The notes: generated by a model not told the origin, from the sequence alone. A stretch of 64,000 nucleotides of DNA from Oleiphilaceae bacterium (GCA_018334495.1 JAGXLV010000002.1:1-64000), one strand, 5' to 3'; shown: positions 1 through 7,961, counted from the stretch's first letter. Translations and numbers: made by a program.

Positions 1-120
1 CCCACCCCACCGACCCGGCATCTTTTGCCGCGTCTTTGGGACAAAAGCAAAAAATAAGACAAAAGATAAAGCTTTTTTGGCGGACGAACAGAAGCGTTAG
101 AAGCACAGGCTTCGGGAATC

Positions 121-198
121 TTTTCCAAAACCGTGTGTGGCCAAGGATGGCCACACCCGAGCCCTACAGGGACGTATTCACGGGCGTGTTTTGGAAGA
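121..198. repeat. Nested inverted-repeat element in intergenic DNA
   Basis: The 370 bases before djlA hold no convincing gene but do hold a structured element. An outer arm at 121-131 pairs with 188-198 (core TTCCAAAAC/GTTTTGGAA, 9 exact pairs, extendable with one G-T pair). Inside it, a 9-bp perfect hairpin GTGTGGCCA/TGGCCACAC sits at 135-143/148-156 with a 4-base loop, followed by a short CCCTACAGGG palindrome. Open frames cross this region on the + strand, but their products are arginine-rich and look like readthrough of a repeat. The nested symmetry suggests a dispersed intergenic repeat or a structured RNA; copy number cannot be judged from one window. Bases 1-120 contain only a weak CGGCA/TGCCG hairpin. 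Confidence 0.5.
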
Positions 199-370
199 GG
201 TTCGCGGAGGCTGGGCCAGGCACCCAGCAAGTGCTAACAGAGCCAGACGCCAAAACAACAGGCCAATAAAAAAACCAAGGCAAAAAAGTCGATCATTAGC
301 AGGCAAAACACAAACGCCACAAAAAAGGTATGATATCCCCCGTCATGGTTTACTAACTCGGGATTTCAAC

Positions 371-1144
371 ATGTTGTTTGCATTCATTATCGGCGGTCTG
401 ATCGGTTACCAGTTCGGTCGTGCCCCCGGTTTTATCATTGGCGGCATCGTCGCTGTCGGTATCATACGCTTTCTCAAAAACCGGGTCCGAAAAGGACTGG
501 AAACCGTGCAGTCGGGTTTTCTCGAGTCGGTGTTCGCCGTCATGGGAGCGCTCTGCAAAGCGGATGGGGTGGTCAGTCAGGACGAAATCCGCCTGGCTGA
601 AACCCTGTTCGACCGCTATCGCCTCTCCGGCCGGCAGCGGGAAGCGGCCAAAGCGGCTTTCAGCAGAGGAAAGTCGGACGATTTTGATCTGGACGCCGAA
701 CTGGGTAAATTTCTCCGGATAAGCCGTGGCCAGCCCGCCCTGCTGCAGATGTTCCTTCAGGTGCAAGTGTCCGCTGTTGCCGCCGACGGCCAGGTTCATC
801 CCGCCGAGCACGATATGCTGGTGCGCATTGCCCGCGGTCTGGGCCTGCCCGCAGCGCAAGTGGAACAACTTGAAGCCATGCTGCGCGGAGGTGGCCGTGC
901 CGGCGCCGCCCAGGCCAGCAGCGGCAAGCAATTGGAAGACGCCTACAAGATTCTCGGTGTCGCCCCGGACGCCAGCGATGCCGAACTCAAAAAAGCCTAC
1001 CGGAAACTCATGAGCGAAAACCACCCCGACAAACTGGCCGGTCGCGGCCTTCCCGAGAGCATGCGGGAGATGGCAGAAGAAAAGACCCAGGAGATCAGCC
1101 ACGCGTATGACGTCATCAAGGCCGCTCGTAACCGCTCGGCCTGA
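371..1144 (+). CDS. djlA: DnaJ-like membrane co-chaperone DjlA
   Basis: Membrane-anchored J-domain protein of 257 residues that stimulates DnaK ATPase, with the J domain facing the cytoplasm. Residues 1-35 are hydrophobic and glycine-rich, as in the DjlA membrane anchor. A helical acidic TerB-like domain follows (about 50-165, containing the GxVSxDE-type and AADGxVHPAE segments). The C-terminal J domain (about 185-257) carries the essential HPD motif at 218-220. The frame stays open upstream to 137, but that extension lies in a structured repeat and codes an arginine-rich tail, so the ATG at 371, which opens directly into the membrane segment, is preferred. No partner gene is adjacent. Confident family call. 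Confidence 0.9.
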   Translation: MLFAFIIGGLIGYQFGRAPGFIIGGIVAVGIIRFLKNRVRKGLETVQSGFLESVFAVMGALCKADGVVSQDEIRLAETLFDRYRLSGRQREAAKAAFSRGKSDDFDLDAELGKFLRISRGQPALLQMFLQVQVSAVAADGQVHPAEHDMLVRIARGLGLPAAQVEQLEAMLRGGGRAGAAQASSGKQLEDAYKILGVAPDASDAELKKAYRKLMSENHPDKLAGRGLPESMREMAEEKTQEISHAYDVIKAARNRSA

Positions 1145-1194
1145 CGCGGTTTACCAGGGGTCGTCGATGCCGGACATGGGGTTTGGGCCGGGGC

Positions 1195-1302
1195 TCAGCT
1201 GGCAAGGATCGCCAAGGACAGGAGCCCCAGGATAAGACCCAGGGCGATGGCGGCGAGCTTCATTCCCTCATAAGCTTCAATAACGGGTGGTTCGGGCGGC
1301 AC
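1195..1302 (-). CDS. Candidate 35-residue single-pass membrane peptide, probably Fur-regulated
   Basis: Short frame starting at GTG (1302) and ending TGA (1195). The product begins MPPEPPVIEAYEGMK and continues into about 20 uncharged residues rich in Ala, Leu and Ile that end at the stop, so it looks like a C-tail or single-span membrane peptide. An AGGGA ribosome site lies 7 bases upstream (1310-1314). A sigma70-like promoter with an internal Fur-box-like palindrome lies about 50 bases further up. I do not recognise the family. Support is the combination of promoter, ribosome site, start and a clean membrane span; no homology evidence is available, and it could be fortuitous. Confidence 0.42.
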   Translation of the reverse strand: MPPEPPVIEAYEGMKLAAIALGLILGLLSLAILAS

Positions 1303-1352
1303 TTTACTTTCCCTGATGTGAACAGTTGCAGCATGGCAGTCAAGATAGATCC

Positions 1353-1381
1353 AGTTTAACGCGAATGACTATCATTTGCAA
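1353..1381 (-). promoter_or_regulatory. Promoter with overlapping Fur-box-like site
   Basis: On the minus strand, TTGCAA (1376-1381, -35) and TAAACT (1353-1358, -10) are separated by exactly 17 bases. The spacer contains AATGATAGTCATT, a palindrome with 5-base arms; the 19-mer at 1361-1379 matches about 14 of 19 positions of the classical Fur consensus GATAATGATAATCATTATC. A site between -35 and -10 is the normal layout for iron-dependent repression. The only downstream reading frame is the 35-residue peptide that starts at 1302. Confidence 0.5.
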
Positions 1382-1438
1382 TCATGCCTGTTATCACAGG
1401 GAAGCCTATCTGAACGGGGATAGCCGAGTCAGCCCGAG

Positions 1439-1978
1439 TTATTCCGTTCTGGTGTGATCAACAAAAATAAGCTCACTGGTATCAAAACCCAGAGCCTCAA
1501 CCCGGCTAACGAAAGTGTCGCGTAACGCATCACTCACTTCCGGTGAACGGGCCAGCAGCCAGAGATACGACCTGTCGGGACCGGAAACAAACGCGTAATC
1601 GTAGTCGTCTTTATCCAGCTCAAAGATCACGTACGCGCCATAAAAAGGCCCGAAAAACGACACCTTAAGATGCCCAGTGGTTTGATCTTCCACAAAGTAA
1701 GCTTTCCCTTCCGCCTCGCTCCATTCCTGCTCTTCCTTGGAATAACCCCGGTTAATCACCTTCAGGCCGCCATCGTCGCGCATGGAATACTCTGCCGTTA
1801 CATCGCTGAGGCCTTCTTCGAACGAATGGTCCAGACGAGCGATTTCATACCAGGTTCCGAGATAACGCTCCGGCTCAAAGCCCTGCACGGGTTCAACGCC
1901 TTCCGGTGGGCTGACGCAGCCGGCCAGTAAAAACGTCAGGGAAAATACAAATACAATGCTTGGTCCGGGAAATCTCAT
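1439..1978 (-). CDS. blc: Outer-membrane lipocalin Blc
   Basis: Bacterial lipocalin of 179 residues that binds fatty acids or lysophospholipids and is anchored in the outer membrane as a lipoprotein. The signal peptide ends in lipobox LLAGC with the modified Cys at 21. The lipocalin signature GTWYEIAR is at 41-48 and the C-terminal lipocalin features (DYAFVSGPDRSYLWLLAR) are present. Length matches E. coli Blc (177). It starts at ATG 1978; the ribosome site (GAGAGAAAG) is modest. It lies 14 bases downstream of the membrane protein at 1993-2532 on the same strand and is probably co-transcribed with it. Confidence 0.92.
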   Translation of the reverse strand: MRFPGPSIVFVFSLTFLLAGCVSPPEGVEPVQGFEPERYLGTWYEIARLDHSFEEGLSDVTAEYSMRDDGGLKVINRGYSKEEQEWSEAEGKAYFVEDQTTGHLKVSFFGPFYGAYVIFELDKDDYDYAFVSGPDRSYLWLLARSPEVSDALRDTFVSRVEALGFDTSELIFVDHTRTE

Positions 1979-1992
1979 TAAGTTGCTTTCTC

Positions 1993-2532
1993 TCAGGTTC
2001 GGGGCAGGTCGCTGCGATCTTTCGCAAAGGGGTTGTTAAAACTGCTGTCTTCGCCTTGCAATTGTGCCTCGGGATGATTCTTTTTCATTAACTCCCTAAC
2101 CTTGGGGACGTGCTCTTTCGGGGCATCAACCATAATCAGATACTTGCCCGCGTCAATATCGTCATGGAACTGCTTGATACGATAGTTTTCGCCCACGATA
2201 CCACCGAAACCGCCCAGCCAGCCGCCGGCGAGCACCAGAAACAGGAAAAAACCGATATAGGCGCCCGTGGGAAGGTCAAAAACCCCACTGATGGCCAGAG
2301 GTGTCACGATTGCAAGGGCAAGCACGAGGCCCACTATCAGTCCTCGCTCCACAAAGCGAACCAGATCCGTGCGATCTTTCACACTCGCCGTATGAAGGTT
2401 GTGAGTATAAAGGCCGGCTTCGTCCTTGCTGAGGACGTGAAAACGCCAGTCGGTAACCCCGTGCGCATGCAGGTCTTCAGAAATGTCTTTGGCGCTGTCA
2501 ATTGAAGATACGAGATAAAATAGTCTGCGCAT
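1993..2532 (-). CDS. Conserved two-span membrane protein of unknown function
   Basis: Protein of 179 residues with a soluble N-terminal alpha/beta region (about 1-62), two membrane spans (about 65-87 and 92-115, the second glycine-rich with GGWLGGFGG), then a second soluble alpha/beta region (about 118-160) and a polar tail. This ferredoxin-like/TM/TM/ferredoxin-like plan is typical of small stress-associated proteins of the DUF1269 or YflT type, but I cannot assign a family firmly. A strong ribosome site (GGAAGGAGG) precedes the ATG at 2532. The lipocalin gene follows directly, suggesting an envelope-related operon. Function unknown. Confidence 0.75.
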   Translation of the reverse strand: MRRLFYLVSSIDSAKDISEDLHAHGVTDWRFHVLSKDEAGLYTHNLHTASVKDRTDLVRFVERGLIVGLVLALAIVTPLAISGVFDLPTGAYIGFFLFLVLAGGWLGGFGGIVGENYRIKQFHDDIDAGKYLIMVDAPKEHVPKVRELMKKNHPEAQLQGEDSSFNNPFAKDRSDLPRT

Positions 2533-2859
2533 GTTGTGCCTCCTTCCTGCTCCAGCCTGAGCAAGATGTTAAACAAAGAGCTCCCGCACTTTAATAGTGC
2601 AGGCTCGCCACAATGCCTGTTGTGGATTATTCATTTTCTCCATTAAAACATACTCTCGATTAAGCGTCGGCGGATCACGTTCGAGTGATATTTCAGGTCT
2701 AAATTGTGTTTTTAAAGCATAAAACCACGGCCTGTAAGATCAGCCTTGCAGGCAGGCCCAGTCAGCCCGCGGCCCCGGCGACTCTTGGGCGCTGTCCAGG
2801 GCGTCACTAGGGCGCCTGAGGCTGGTAGCTTCTTGCGCTACCCCCGCATCTGACTGTCG
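2533..2859. other. Intergenic region without a recognisable gene
   Basis: These 327 bases separate two minus-strand units. There is a short hairpin GCACT/AGTGC (2586-2590/2596-2600). The AT-rich part 2630-2730 probably holds the promoter of the 1993-2532/blc pair. The GC-rich part 2750-2850 follows the racemase-family gene and may contain its transcription end, but I see no clean stem plus T-run. Confidence 0.4.
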
Positions 2860-4041
2860 TTATCCCCACTTGGGTGGAATTTCGTGAGAAACCAGAACGC
2901 CTTCGAGGTCCTTCACATCCACCAGCGGGTCATCCAGGTCCAGCATCACCTGGGAACGTGCCAGTGTCCACGCCCGGCCGGTGATATTGGTATTCAACGC
3001 CTTGTGCCCCTTGACCATGGCTTCACCCAGCACTTCGCCGACAAAAGAACTGCCACGGGGCGAAATGGTCTGCAGCCACTGCCCCACGTCAACTTCCCCC
3101 AGGCTGTGCATCAGGGCAAGTCGGGCCGTTGTGCCAGTACCCGTCGGGCTGCGGCAGATCACGCCGGGATGCACATAAGTGGCCGAGCGCGACCGGAAGC
3201 CATCCTGCTCTATGCGCTCAACCGGCCCCATCAAATGCACGAAAGGCAAAGGCCCGACATAGCCCAGCTCCGGATGCTCATGGGTCACCGCAGGCCGGGC
3301 CGCTTCCACGAAAGCCTGACCAAAGGACGCCATGGCGGCCATTTCATCGTTAATCAGGGCGAAGCCCAGCGCCGCTGCATCGACCATGGCGAAGTAGGCT
3401 CCGCTCCAGACCAGATCAAAAGGCAATTGCCCATACCCGGGTACGTCGGCGACCATGCCGGTTGCAGCCACGAATGCCGGTTCGCTGCGGGTGGTGACAG
3501 ACAACACACGACCATTGTGATTCTGTGTGGTGACATAGGACAGTCCGGCGGGCGACTCCAGCACCAGCGACTGCTCGCCTTCCTGTATGGGCACGATGCC
3601 GTTTTCAAGCACCGCAGCCGCTGTGCAAATGGTGTTGGAGCCTGAATACAACGGGTAGCCCATGGCTTCCATGATGATATAACCGGCTTGGGCTCTCGGG
3701 TTATCCGCCGGCACAATCAGGTCTATGGACATGAAGGGGTCACCGTATGGCTCTGACAACAACCACCGCCTTAAACCGTCACCGTGCTTCTGGAGATACC
3801 GCATTTGTTCCAATACAGTGCCGCCGGGCAAATGTCCCACGCCGTGAGTCACTATCCGGCTGACATCGCCACCAGCCTGCATATCCACCAATTCAATTGA
3901 TCGCAAGCGGTGTTCGGGCGGCGTTTCACCGGTAACGACCGGACGCCGGCGGCGATCCTGGCCCAGCCCCCGGCCTTCTCGCCTCTCTGGCTCCTGGGCC
4001 GGGTTTTGTGTGTTTACAATCTCTTCATTCGGATTTCCCAT
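2860..4041 (-). CDS. Proline racemase / hydroxyproline epimerase-dehydratase superfamily protein with altered active site
   Basis: Member of the proline racemase superfamily (393 residues from ATG 4041). The superfamily uses two acid/base residues, normally two cysteines (proline racemase, 4-hydroxyproline 2-epimerase) or a Cys/Thr pair (trans-3-hydroxyproline dehydratase). Here the first site reads YSGSNTIC (Ser133 where MCGHG has Cys) and the second reads CRSPTGTGTTAR (Thr300 instead of Cys, and Cys296 where DRSPCGTG has the substrate-binding Asp). About 50 extra polar, Arg/Glu-rich residues precede the domain. The start at 4041 has GAGGTGGGGG upstream and overlaps the preceding reductase gene by 17 bases, so the two form an operon. 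Racemase, dehydratase and epimerase are all possible; substrate unknown. Confidence 0.8.
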   Translation of the reverse strand: MGNPNEEIVNTQNPAQEPERREGRGLGQDRRRRPVVTGETPPEHRLRSIELVDMQAGGDVSRIVTHGVGHLPGGTVLEQMRYLQKHGDGLRRWLLSEPYGDPFMSIDLIVPADNPRAQAGYIIMEAMGYPLYSGSNTICTAAAVLENGIVPIQEGEQSLVLESPAGLSYVTTQNHNGRVLSVTTRSEPAFVAATGMVADVPGYGQLPFDLVWSGAYFAMVDAAALGFALINDEMAAMASFGQAFVEAARPAVTHEHPELGYVGPLPFVHLMGPVERIEQDGFRSRSATYVHPGVICRSPTGTGTTARLALMHSLGEVDVGQWLQTISPRGSSFVGEVLGEAMVKGHKALNTNITGRAWTLARSQVMLDLDDPLVDVKDLEGVLVSHEIPPKWG

Positions 4042-5137
4042 AGGGCGCCCCCACCTCATCCCATTTACTATCCGGTACGACAACCAGTTTGCCGATGTAA
4101 GTCTTGGACATAAAAGCGGTCTGGGCCGCGTGGAAATCCGAGAGTTTATAGGTGCGGTCCAGCAAGGATCGTATCTTGCCTTCCTCAATGTATTGCAAGA
4201 GACGCCGGAACGCGGTTCGCGTGCCCTGTGAGGAACCGTGCAATTCCAGCTGTTTCAGGTACACGGTGCGAAGATCCAGCTCGACAACCGGCCCTGCAAT
4301 CGCGCCCGCAGTGGTATAACGGCCTTCGATTTTAAGAATTCGTAACAGATCATTGAACAGGGGGCCGGCGACCAGATCCGCCACCACATCGACTGCATGG
4401 CCATTCAGGGCCTGAGCGGCCTTCTCGACAAGATCACCCTCGCCCCGGATGAGGGTGCCTTCAGCGCCAATGTCTTTCATGGCCTGAGATTTTTGTTCAG
4501 TGGTGACAGCATAGGGAATGGCCCCCCGGGCCCGGGCCAGTTGCAGAATGGCTGAGCCAACGCCGCCGGAAGCGCCGGTCACCAGGACCCGTTCGCCTTC
4601 GGTGAGTCGCGCCCGGTCAAGCATGTGTTCACCGGTCAAATAAGCGCAGGAGAACGTCGCCAACTCGGCATCGGACATGTCAGTGTCCACCGTGTGGGCG
4701 TTGGCGGAGGGTACAGCCGTATACTCGGCGTAACCGCCGTCGCGGCCGTGGCCGATGTAGTCGATGTCCGCCAGGCTATCGTCACCCTCGGGGCGGTTGT
4801 AGATGCTGAAATCAACAATCACCCGCTCGCCAATACGGGACTCCGGCACACCCTCGCCAACGTCAACGATTTCGCCAACAATATCAGTACCCTGAATGCG
4901 CGGAAACGCCAATGTTGAGCGTCCGCGACGCCAGGTGGACACTGCCGCAGGGTCGGTATCACTGCCGTAGGCACCCTCACGCACCCAGACATCGGTGTTG
5001 TTCATACCGCAGGCGCTGACCTCGATCAGCACCTCGTCGGGACCGGGCTCCGGAACCGGGACATCATCGCGATAAACCAGTTTGTCCAGCCCACCGTGGC
5101 CGGTGAGCTGAACGGCCTTCATCACCTCTGGAATCAT
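4025..5137 (-). CDS. Medium-chain dehydrogenase/reductase, zinc-type alcohol dehydrogenase-like
   Basis: NAD(P)-dependent medium-chain reductase of 370 residues. The N-terminal GroES-like domain has the ACGMNNTDVWVREG segment and the PRIQGTDIVGEIVDVGEGV strand. The nucleotide-binding motif GASGGVGSA lies near residue 190 and is followed by a typical Rossmann fold. The pattern fits alcohol dehydrogenase/quinone oxidoreductase-like enzymes; an aldehyde, alcohol or enone substrate cannot be chosen from sequence. A strong site GGGAGGAG precedes ATG 5137. The 3' end overlaps the racemase-family gene, so the two enzymes probably act in one catabolic pathway. Confidence 0.85.
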   Translation of the reverse strand: MIPEVMKAVQLTGHGGLDKLVYRDDVPVPEPGPDEVLIEVSACGMNNTDVWVREGAYGSDTDPAAVSTWRRGRSTLAFPRIQGTDIVGEIVDVGEGVPESRIGERVIVDFSIYNRPEGDDSLADIDYIGHGRDGGYAEYTAVPSANAHTVDTDMSDAELATFSCAYLTGEHMLDRARLTEGERVLVTGASGGVGSAILQLARARGAIPYAVTTEQKSQAMKDIGAEGTLIRGEGDLVEKAAQALNGHAVDVVADLVAGPLFNDLLRILKIEGRYTTAGAIAGPVVELDLRTVYLKQLELHGSSQGTRTAFRRLLQYIEEGKIRSLLDRTYKLSDFHAAQTAFMSKTYIGKLVVVPDSKWDEVGAPYGKSE

Positions 5138-5325
5138 GACTCCTCCCTGCCTGCCGGCGCATTTGAAGCCTTACACATATACCTTAAAACATATTAAAAG
5201 CAGAGTCAGGCGTTTTCCGCGACTGGCAGAAGCCTGGTAATCGGCCAATAAATAATCGCTTTTTTTGTTGCTGATAACCCGATAGGCTTCATTCAGGTTT
5301 GAAGGCTATTGGAACTGACAACAAG

Positions 5326-5754
5326 ATGACGACCCACAGAATTGAAATCGAAGAACAGGTCAATGTATCGCCGGAGCGGGCCTTCGCCCTTTTCGCCGAT
5401 CATAAACGCTTCGGCAAATTGTTGAATGCGCCGGTCCGGCGTGTGAAGGATAGCGAACAGGCTGATCCCAACGGTCTGGGTTCGGTACGCAAGATCGGCA
5501 TCGGCCCCATTGGTCTGGAAGAAACAATCATACGTTTCGAGCCGGATTCAGTAATCGAATACACCGTCACCAGTCTCAGCCTGGTTCGAAATCACCTGGG
5601 CCGTATTCGTTTTACCCTGCAAGGCGAACGCCAGACTCTGATAAATTACTGCATCAGCTTTGACGCCATAGTGCCCTTCACCGGGGATATCATTGCCAAA
5701 GCTCTTGAACACTCCATGCGAAAAGGTATCCGAAGGGTGCCCGCACTGGCTTGA
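5326..5754 (+). CDS. SRPBCC-fold (polyketide cyclase/START-like) protein
   Basis: Small protein of 142 residues with the SRPBCC pattern: N-terminal strand THRIEIEEQVNVSPERAFALFADHKRFGKL, a middle G-rich turn (GLGSVRKIGIGPIGLEE), and a long C-terminal amphipathic helix (GDIIAKALEHSMRKGIRR). Such domains bind hydrophobic ligands and many are unassigned. ATG 5326 was chosen because it begins immediately before the first conserved strand; an in-frame TTG at 5299 would add nine residues. It is monocistronic and divergent from the reductase/racemase operon. Confidence 0.75.
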   Translation: MTTHRIEIEEQVNVSPERAFALFADHKRFGKLLNAPVRRVKDSEQADPNGLGSVRKIGIGPIGLEETIIRFEPDSVIEYTVTSLSLVRNHLGRIRFTLQGERQTLINYCISFDAIVPFTGDIIAKALEHSMRKGIRRVPALA

Positions 5755-5938
5755 TCCATTACCGGCCGAGACAGGAGCCCGGCCAAAACCGCACTGCTCC
5801 AATTCTCGTCAAAAGGTCGCATGCCCATTGAAAAATTTATATGGGGGCCGCATCTTATATTTATATCGTCGGCTAAATCCCGGGGCGATGATCAAAATTT
5901 TTATTTCCAATCAAGCTTAAAGCATAAGGAGTTACGTT

Positions 5939-6211
5939 ATGGCCGAACAGGATGTAGACAAGCTTCGCGCGGAAGTCACCCAGCTACGAGACGATATGCG
6001 CACCATCACTGACACCCTTCGCTCGATGGCGGTGGAACGTACTGAACGCGGCCGCGATCAGGTCAGATCTGGCGTAGATCAAGCCAGAAACAGCGCTCGG
6101 GAACTCGGCGAGTCGGTTGAATCACAGATCGAGGAAAAGCCGTTCAGTAGCGTACTCCTGACGTTCGTGATCGGCCTGATCACAGGATTGCTCGTCCAGT
6201 CCCGTCGCTAG
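5939..6211 (+). CDS. ElaB/YqjD/DUF883-family membrane-anchored protein
   Basis: Protein of 90 residues: a long charged amphipathic helix with heptad character (about 1-65), then one C-terminal membrane span (about 70-86) ending in QSRR. This is the ElaB/YqjD/YgaM layout; E. coli members are inner-membrane proteins that bind ribosomes in stationary phase. The site AAGGAG is seven bases before ATG 5939. The next gene, starting 12 bases downstream, encodes a YqjE-like partner, matching the yqjD-yqjE order of enterobacteria. The upstream region 5760-5930 is AT-rich with the probable promoter. Confidence 0.85.
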   Translation: MAEQDVDKLRAEVTQLRDDMRTITDTLRSMAVERTERGRDQVRSGVDQARNSARELGESVESQIEEKPFSSVLLTFVIGLITGLLVQSRR

Positions 6212-6223
6212 GGTGGGAGGCTC

Positions 6224-6697
6224 ATGATTAAAGAAACCCTGGCGCAGGCGTTTTTATCGGCTGCTCTACTGGGCTTTTCATTGCTGATTGGCCTTACGGG
6301 CCTGGGCTTTTTGGTGGCCGGACTTTATCTTGGCTTGACCCATTGGCTGACGTCCGCGGCGGCCGCAGCGGTGACAGGTGGAATAATTCTTTTTGTGAGC
6401 TTGCTTTCGCTGCTTGCCAGTAAGGCAATAATGACCCCCGGCAAAAAAAAGCCCCGTGAGCCCGAGCATTCGGAGCCTCCAGACAATCTTTCGGCCCTGA
6501 TGCAGGATGCCGCAGCCTTACGAAACGCAAGAGATCACCTGGCGAGCACTATTCAACAGCACAAACCCCTGATAACGGCTACAACGTTTGCGGCGGGGTT
6601 CTATCTGGGTGTTAATCCGGGGGCTCGCCGTGCACTAAGCCAGGCGCTTGCCGAGGCCAGTTCTCAGCAATTTGGTAAATCAAAGCAGCCTCATTGA
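6224..6697 (+). CDS. YqjE/phage-holin-III-like membrane protein
   Basis: Protein of 157 residues with two strong membrane spans (about 9-36 and 42-66) followed by a cytoplasmic basic linker (GKKKPREPEH) and a helical C-terminal tail that contains another weakly hydrophobic stretch (about 110-125). This resembles YqjE/phage-holin family proteins that accompany YqjD. GGGTGGGAGG precedes ATG 6224. Co-transcribed with the DUF883 protein upstream. The precise role is unknown; the tail looks like a fused YqjK-type segment (LSQALAEASSQQ), which is inference. Confidence 0.75.
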   Translation: MIKETLAQAFLSAALLGFSLLIGLTGLGFLVAGLYLGLTHWLTSAAAAAVTGGIILFVSLLSLLASKAIMTPGKKKPREPEHSEPPDNLSALMQDAAALRNARDHLASTIQQHKPLITATTFAAGFYLGVNPGARRALSQALAEASSQQFGKSKQPH

Positions 6698-6707
6698 AAA
6701 GGCAAGC

Positions 6708-6740
6708 CCTGAGCACCCCAAAAAAACGGCGGTGCTCAGG
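6708..6740. terminator. Hairpin between convergent genes
   Basis: Perfect 10-bp stem CCTGAGCACC (6708-6717) with GGTGCTCAGG (6731-6740) and a 13-base A-rich loop. It lies between the convergent YqjE-like gene and the DUF1330 gene and overlaps the latter's stop codon. No long T-run follows on either strand, but the position suggests a shared terminator. Confidence 0.6.
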
Positions 6741-7020
6741 CACAGTAGCTACTAATGACCACGTCAGCCGCCCGCTCCCTCAAGGGCACCAACCGGTTGT
6801 AACAATCGGACTGAAACCACCGCTGAACCGTCGGCTCATCAATAAATTCAAGCATCACCAAACGGTCGTTCCCGTCATCTCCCACGAGATTGGCTGTTTT
6901 TTTTCCCATCAACTTCATGCGTGCGTTAAAAGGCACAAGAGATTCGGCGACCCCAGCGAGGTACTGGTCCCAGAGCTTCTCGTTCCTTACCTTGATTTGA
7001 CCCAAAAGATACGCTGCCAT
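6736..7020 (-). CDS. DUF1330 family protein
   Basis: Protein of 94 residues with the dimeric alpha/beta-barrel (ferredoxin-like) DUF1330 pattern: start MAAYLLGQIKVRNEKLWDQY, central FNARMKLMGKK, then RLVMLEFIDEPTVQRWFQSD and YNRLVPLRERAADVV. Biochemical role is unknown; related folds include antibiotic monooxygenase-like proteins. ATG 7020 is the only sensible start. It stands alone, convergent with the YqjD/YqjE-like pair and divergent from the YebC-type gene. Confidence 0.85.
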   Translation of the reverse strand: MAAYLLGQIKVRNEKLWDQYLAGVAESLVPFNARMKLMGKKTANLVGDDGNDRLVMLEFIDEPTVQRWFQSDCYNRLVPLRERAADVVISSYCA

Positions 7021-7145
7021 TCAGAATTCCCGTTTACCTAGAAATTAACGACGTTCCTGTTAACCTATCCTAGACAACAAAAATGGATCTGGCGCCATTT
7101 TTACGTGTAAAATTTTCAATCCTTCCGAAATCCGATGAGACCGCT

Positions 7146-7883
7146 ATGGGCAGAGCCTACCAAAACCGCAAAGATTCCATGGCCAAGACGGCCAATGCCA
7201 AGACCAAGGTGTACAGCAAATACGGTCGCGAGATCTATGTTTGCGCCAAAACCGGCGGCCCCGACCCGATAGGCAACCTGGCGCTGCGCGGGCTGATAGA
7301 ACGTGCCAAAAAAGACCAGGTGCCGGCCCACGTTATTGAAAAAGCCATCGACAAGGCTCAGGGCGGCGGTGGCGAGGATTTCTCCACGGCCCGGTATGAA
7401 GGCTTTGGCCCCGGCAACTGCATGGTGATTGTCGACTGTCTGACCGACAATCCCAACCGGACGTTCGGCGATGTGCGCCAGTGCTTCACAAAGACCAAGT
7501 GCAAGATAGGGACGCCGGGCAGTGTCAGTCACATGTTTGACCACTGCGCCATCCTGGTCTTCAACCACGATGACGAGGAAGCCGTTCTGGAAGCACTGAT
7601 GATGGCGGAAGTCGACGTTGCCGACATCGAAAGCGAAGACGGCAAAGTGACCGTTTTTGCGCCCAATACCGAGTACGCCAAGGCCAGACAGGCACTGGTT
7701 GATGCCTTTGGTGAACTGGATTTCGAAGTCGATGAGATACAGTTTCTGCCGCAGACCAGCACCGTCGTCGAAGGTGACGACATTGCCCTGTTCGACAAAT
7801 TCCTCGAGATGCTGAACGACCTGGATGACGTCCAGAACGTCTATCACAACGCGGAAGTCTCGGTGGAAAACGCAGAAAGTTAA
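7146..7883 (+). CDS. YebC/PmpR (YeeN-type) regulatory protein
   Basis: Member of the YebC/PmpR/TACO1 family, which act as DNA-binding regulators or ribosome-associated factors that help translate difficult sequences. It has 245 residues. The N-terminus [19 protein letters not shown] is the YeeN-type variant (YebC itself begins AGHSKWAN). The family motifs [34 protein letters not shown] and [11 protein letters not shown] are intact, followed by the two alpha/beta domains. ATG 7146 was chosen over a start at 7083 because conservation begins there. A second YebC linked to ruvC is expected elsewhere in the genome. No operon partner here. Confidence 0.9.
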   Translation: MGRAYQNRKDSMAKTANAKTKVYSKYGREIYVCAKTGGPDPIGNLALRGLIERAKKDQVPAHVIEKAIDKAQGGGGEDFSTARYEGFGPGNCMVIVDCLTDNPNRTFGDVRQCFTKTKCKIGTPGSVSHMFDHCAILVFNHDDEEAVLEALMMAEVDVADIESEDGKVTVFAPNTEYAKARQALVDAFGELDFEVDEIQFLPQTSTVVEGDDIALFDKFLEMLNDLDDVQNVYHNAEVSVENAES

Positions 7884-7961
7884 AAAGGCACAGTCACAGA
7901 GGGAGTAGCGGCCCGTCGGGCTGATTCGCTAATCCACTGCGTGCCAACGGAAGAAGAAGAT

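Noticed and set aside
36-370. Open frames upstream of djlA (77 residues, and a 78-residue N-terminal extension of djlA)
   Set aside because: They cross a nested inverted-repeat element, code Arg-rich sequence without domain features, and the djlA product has a natural start at 371 right before its membrane anchor.
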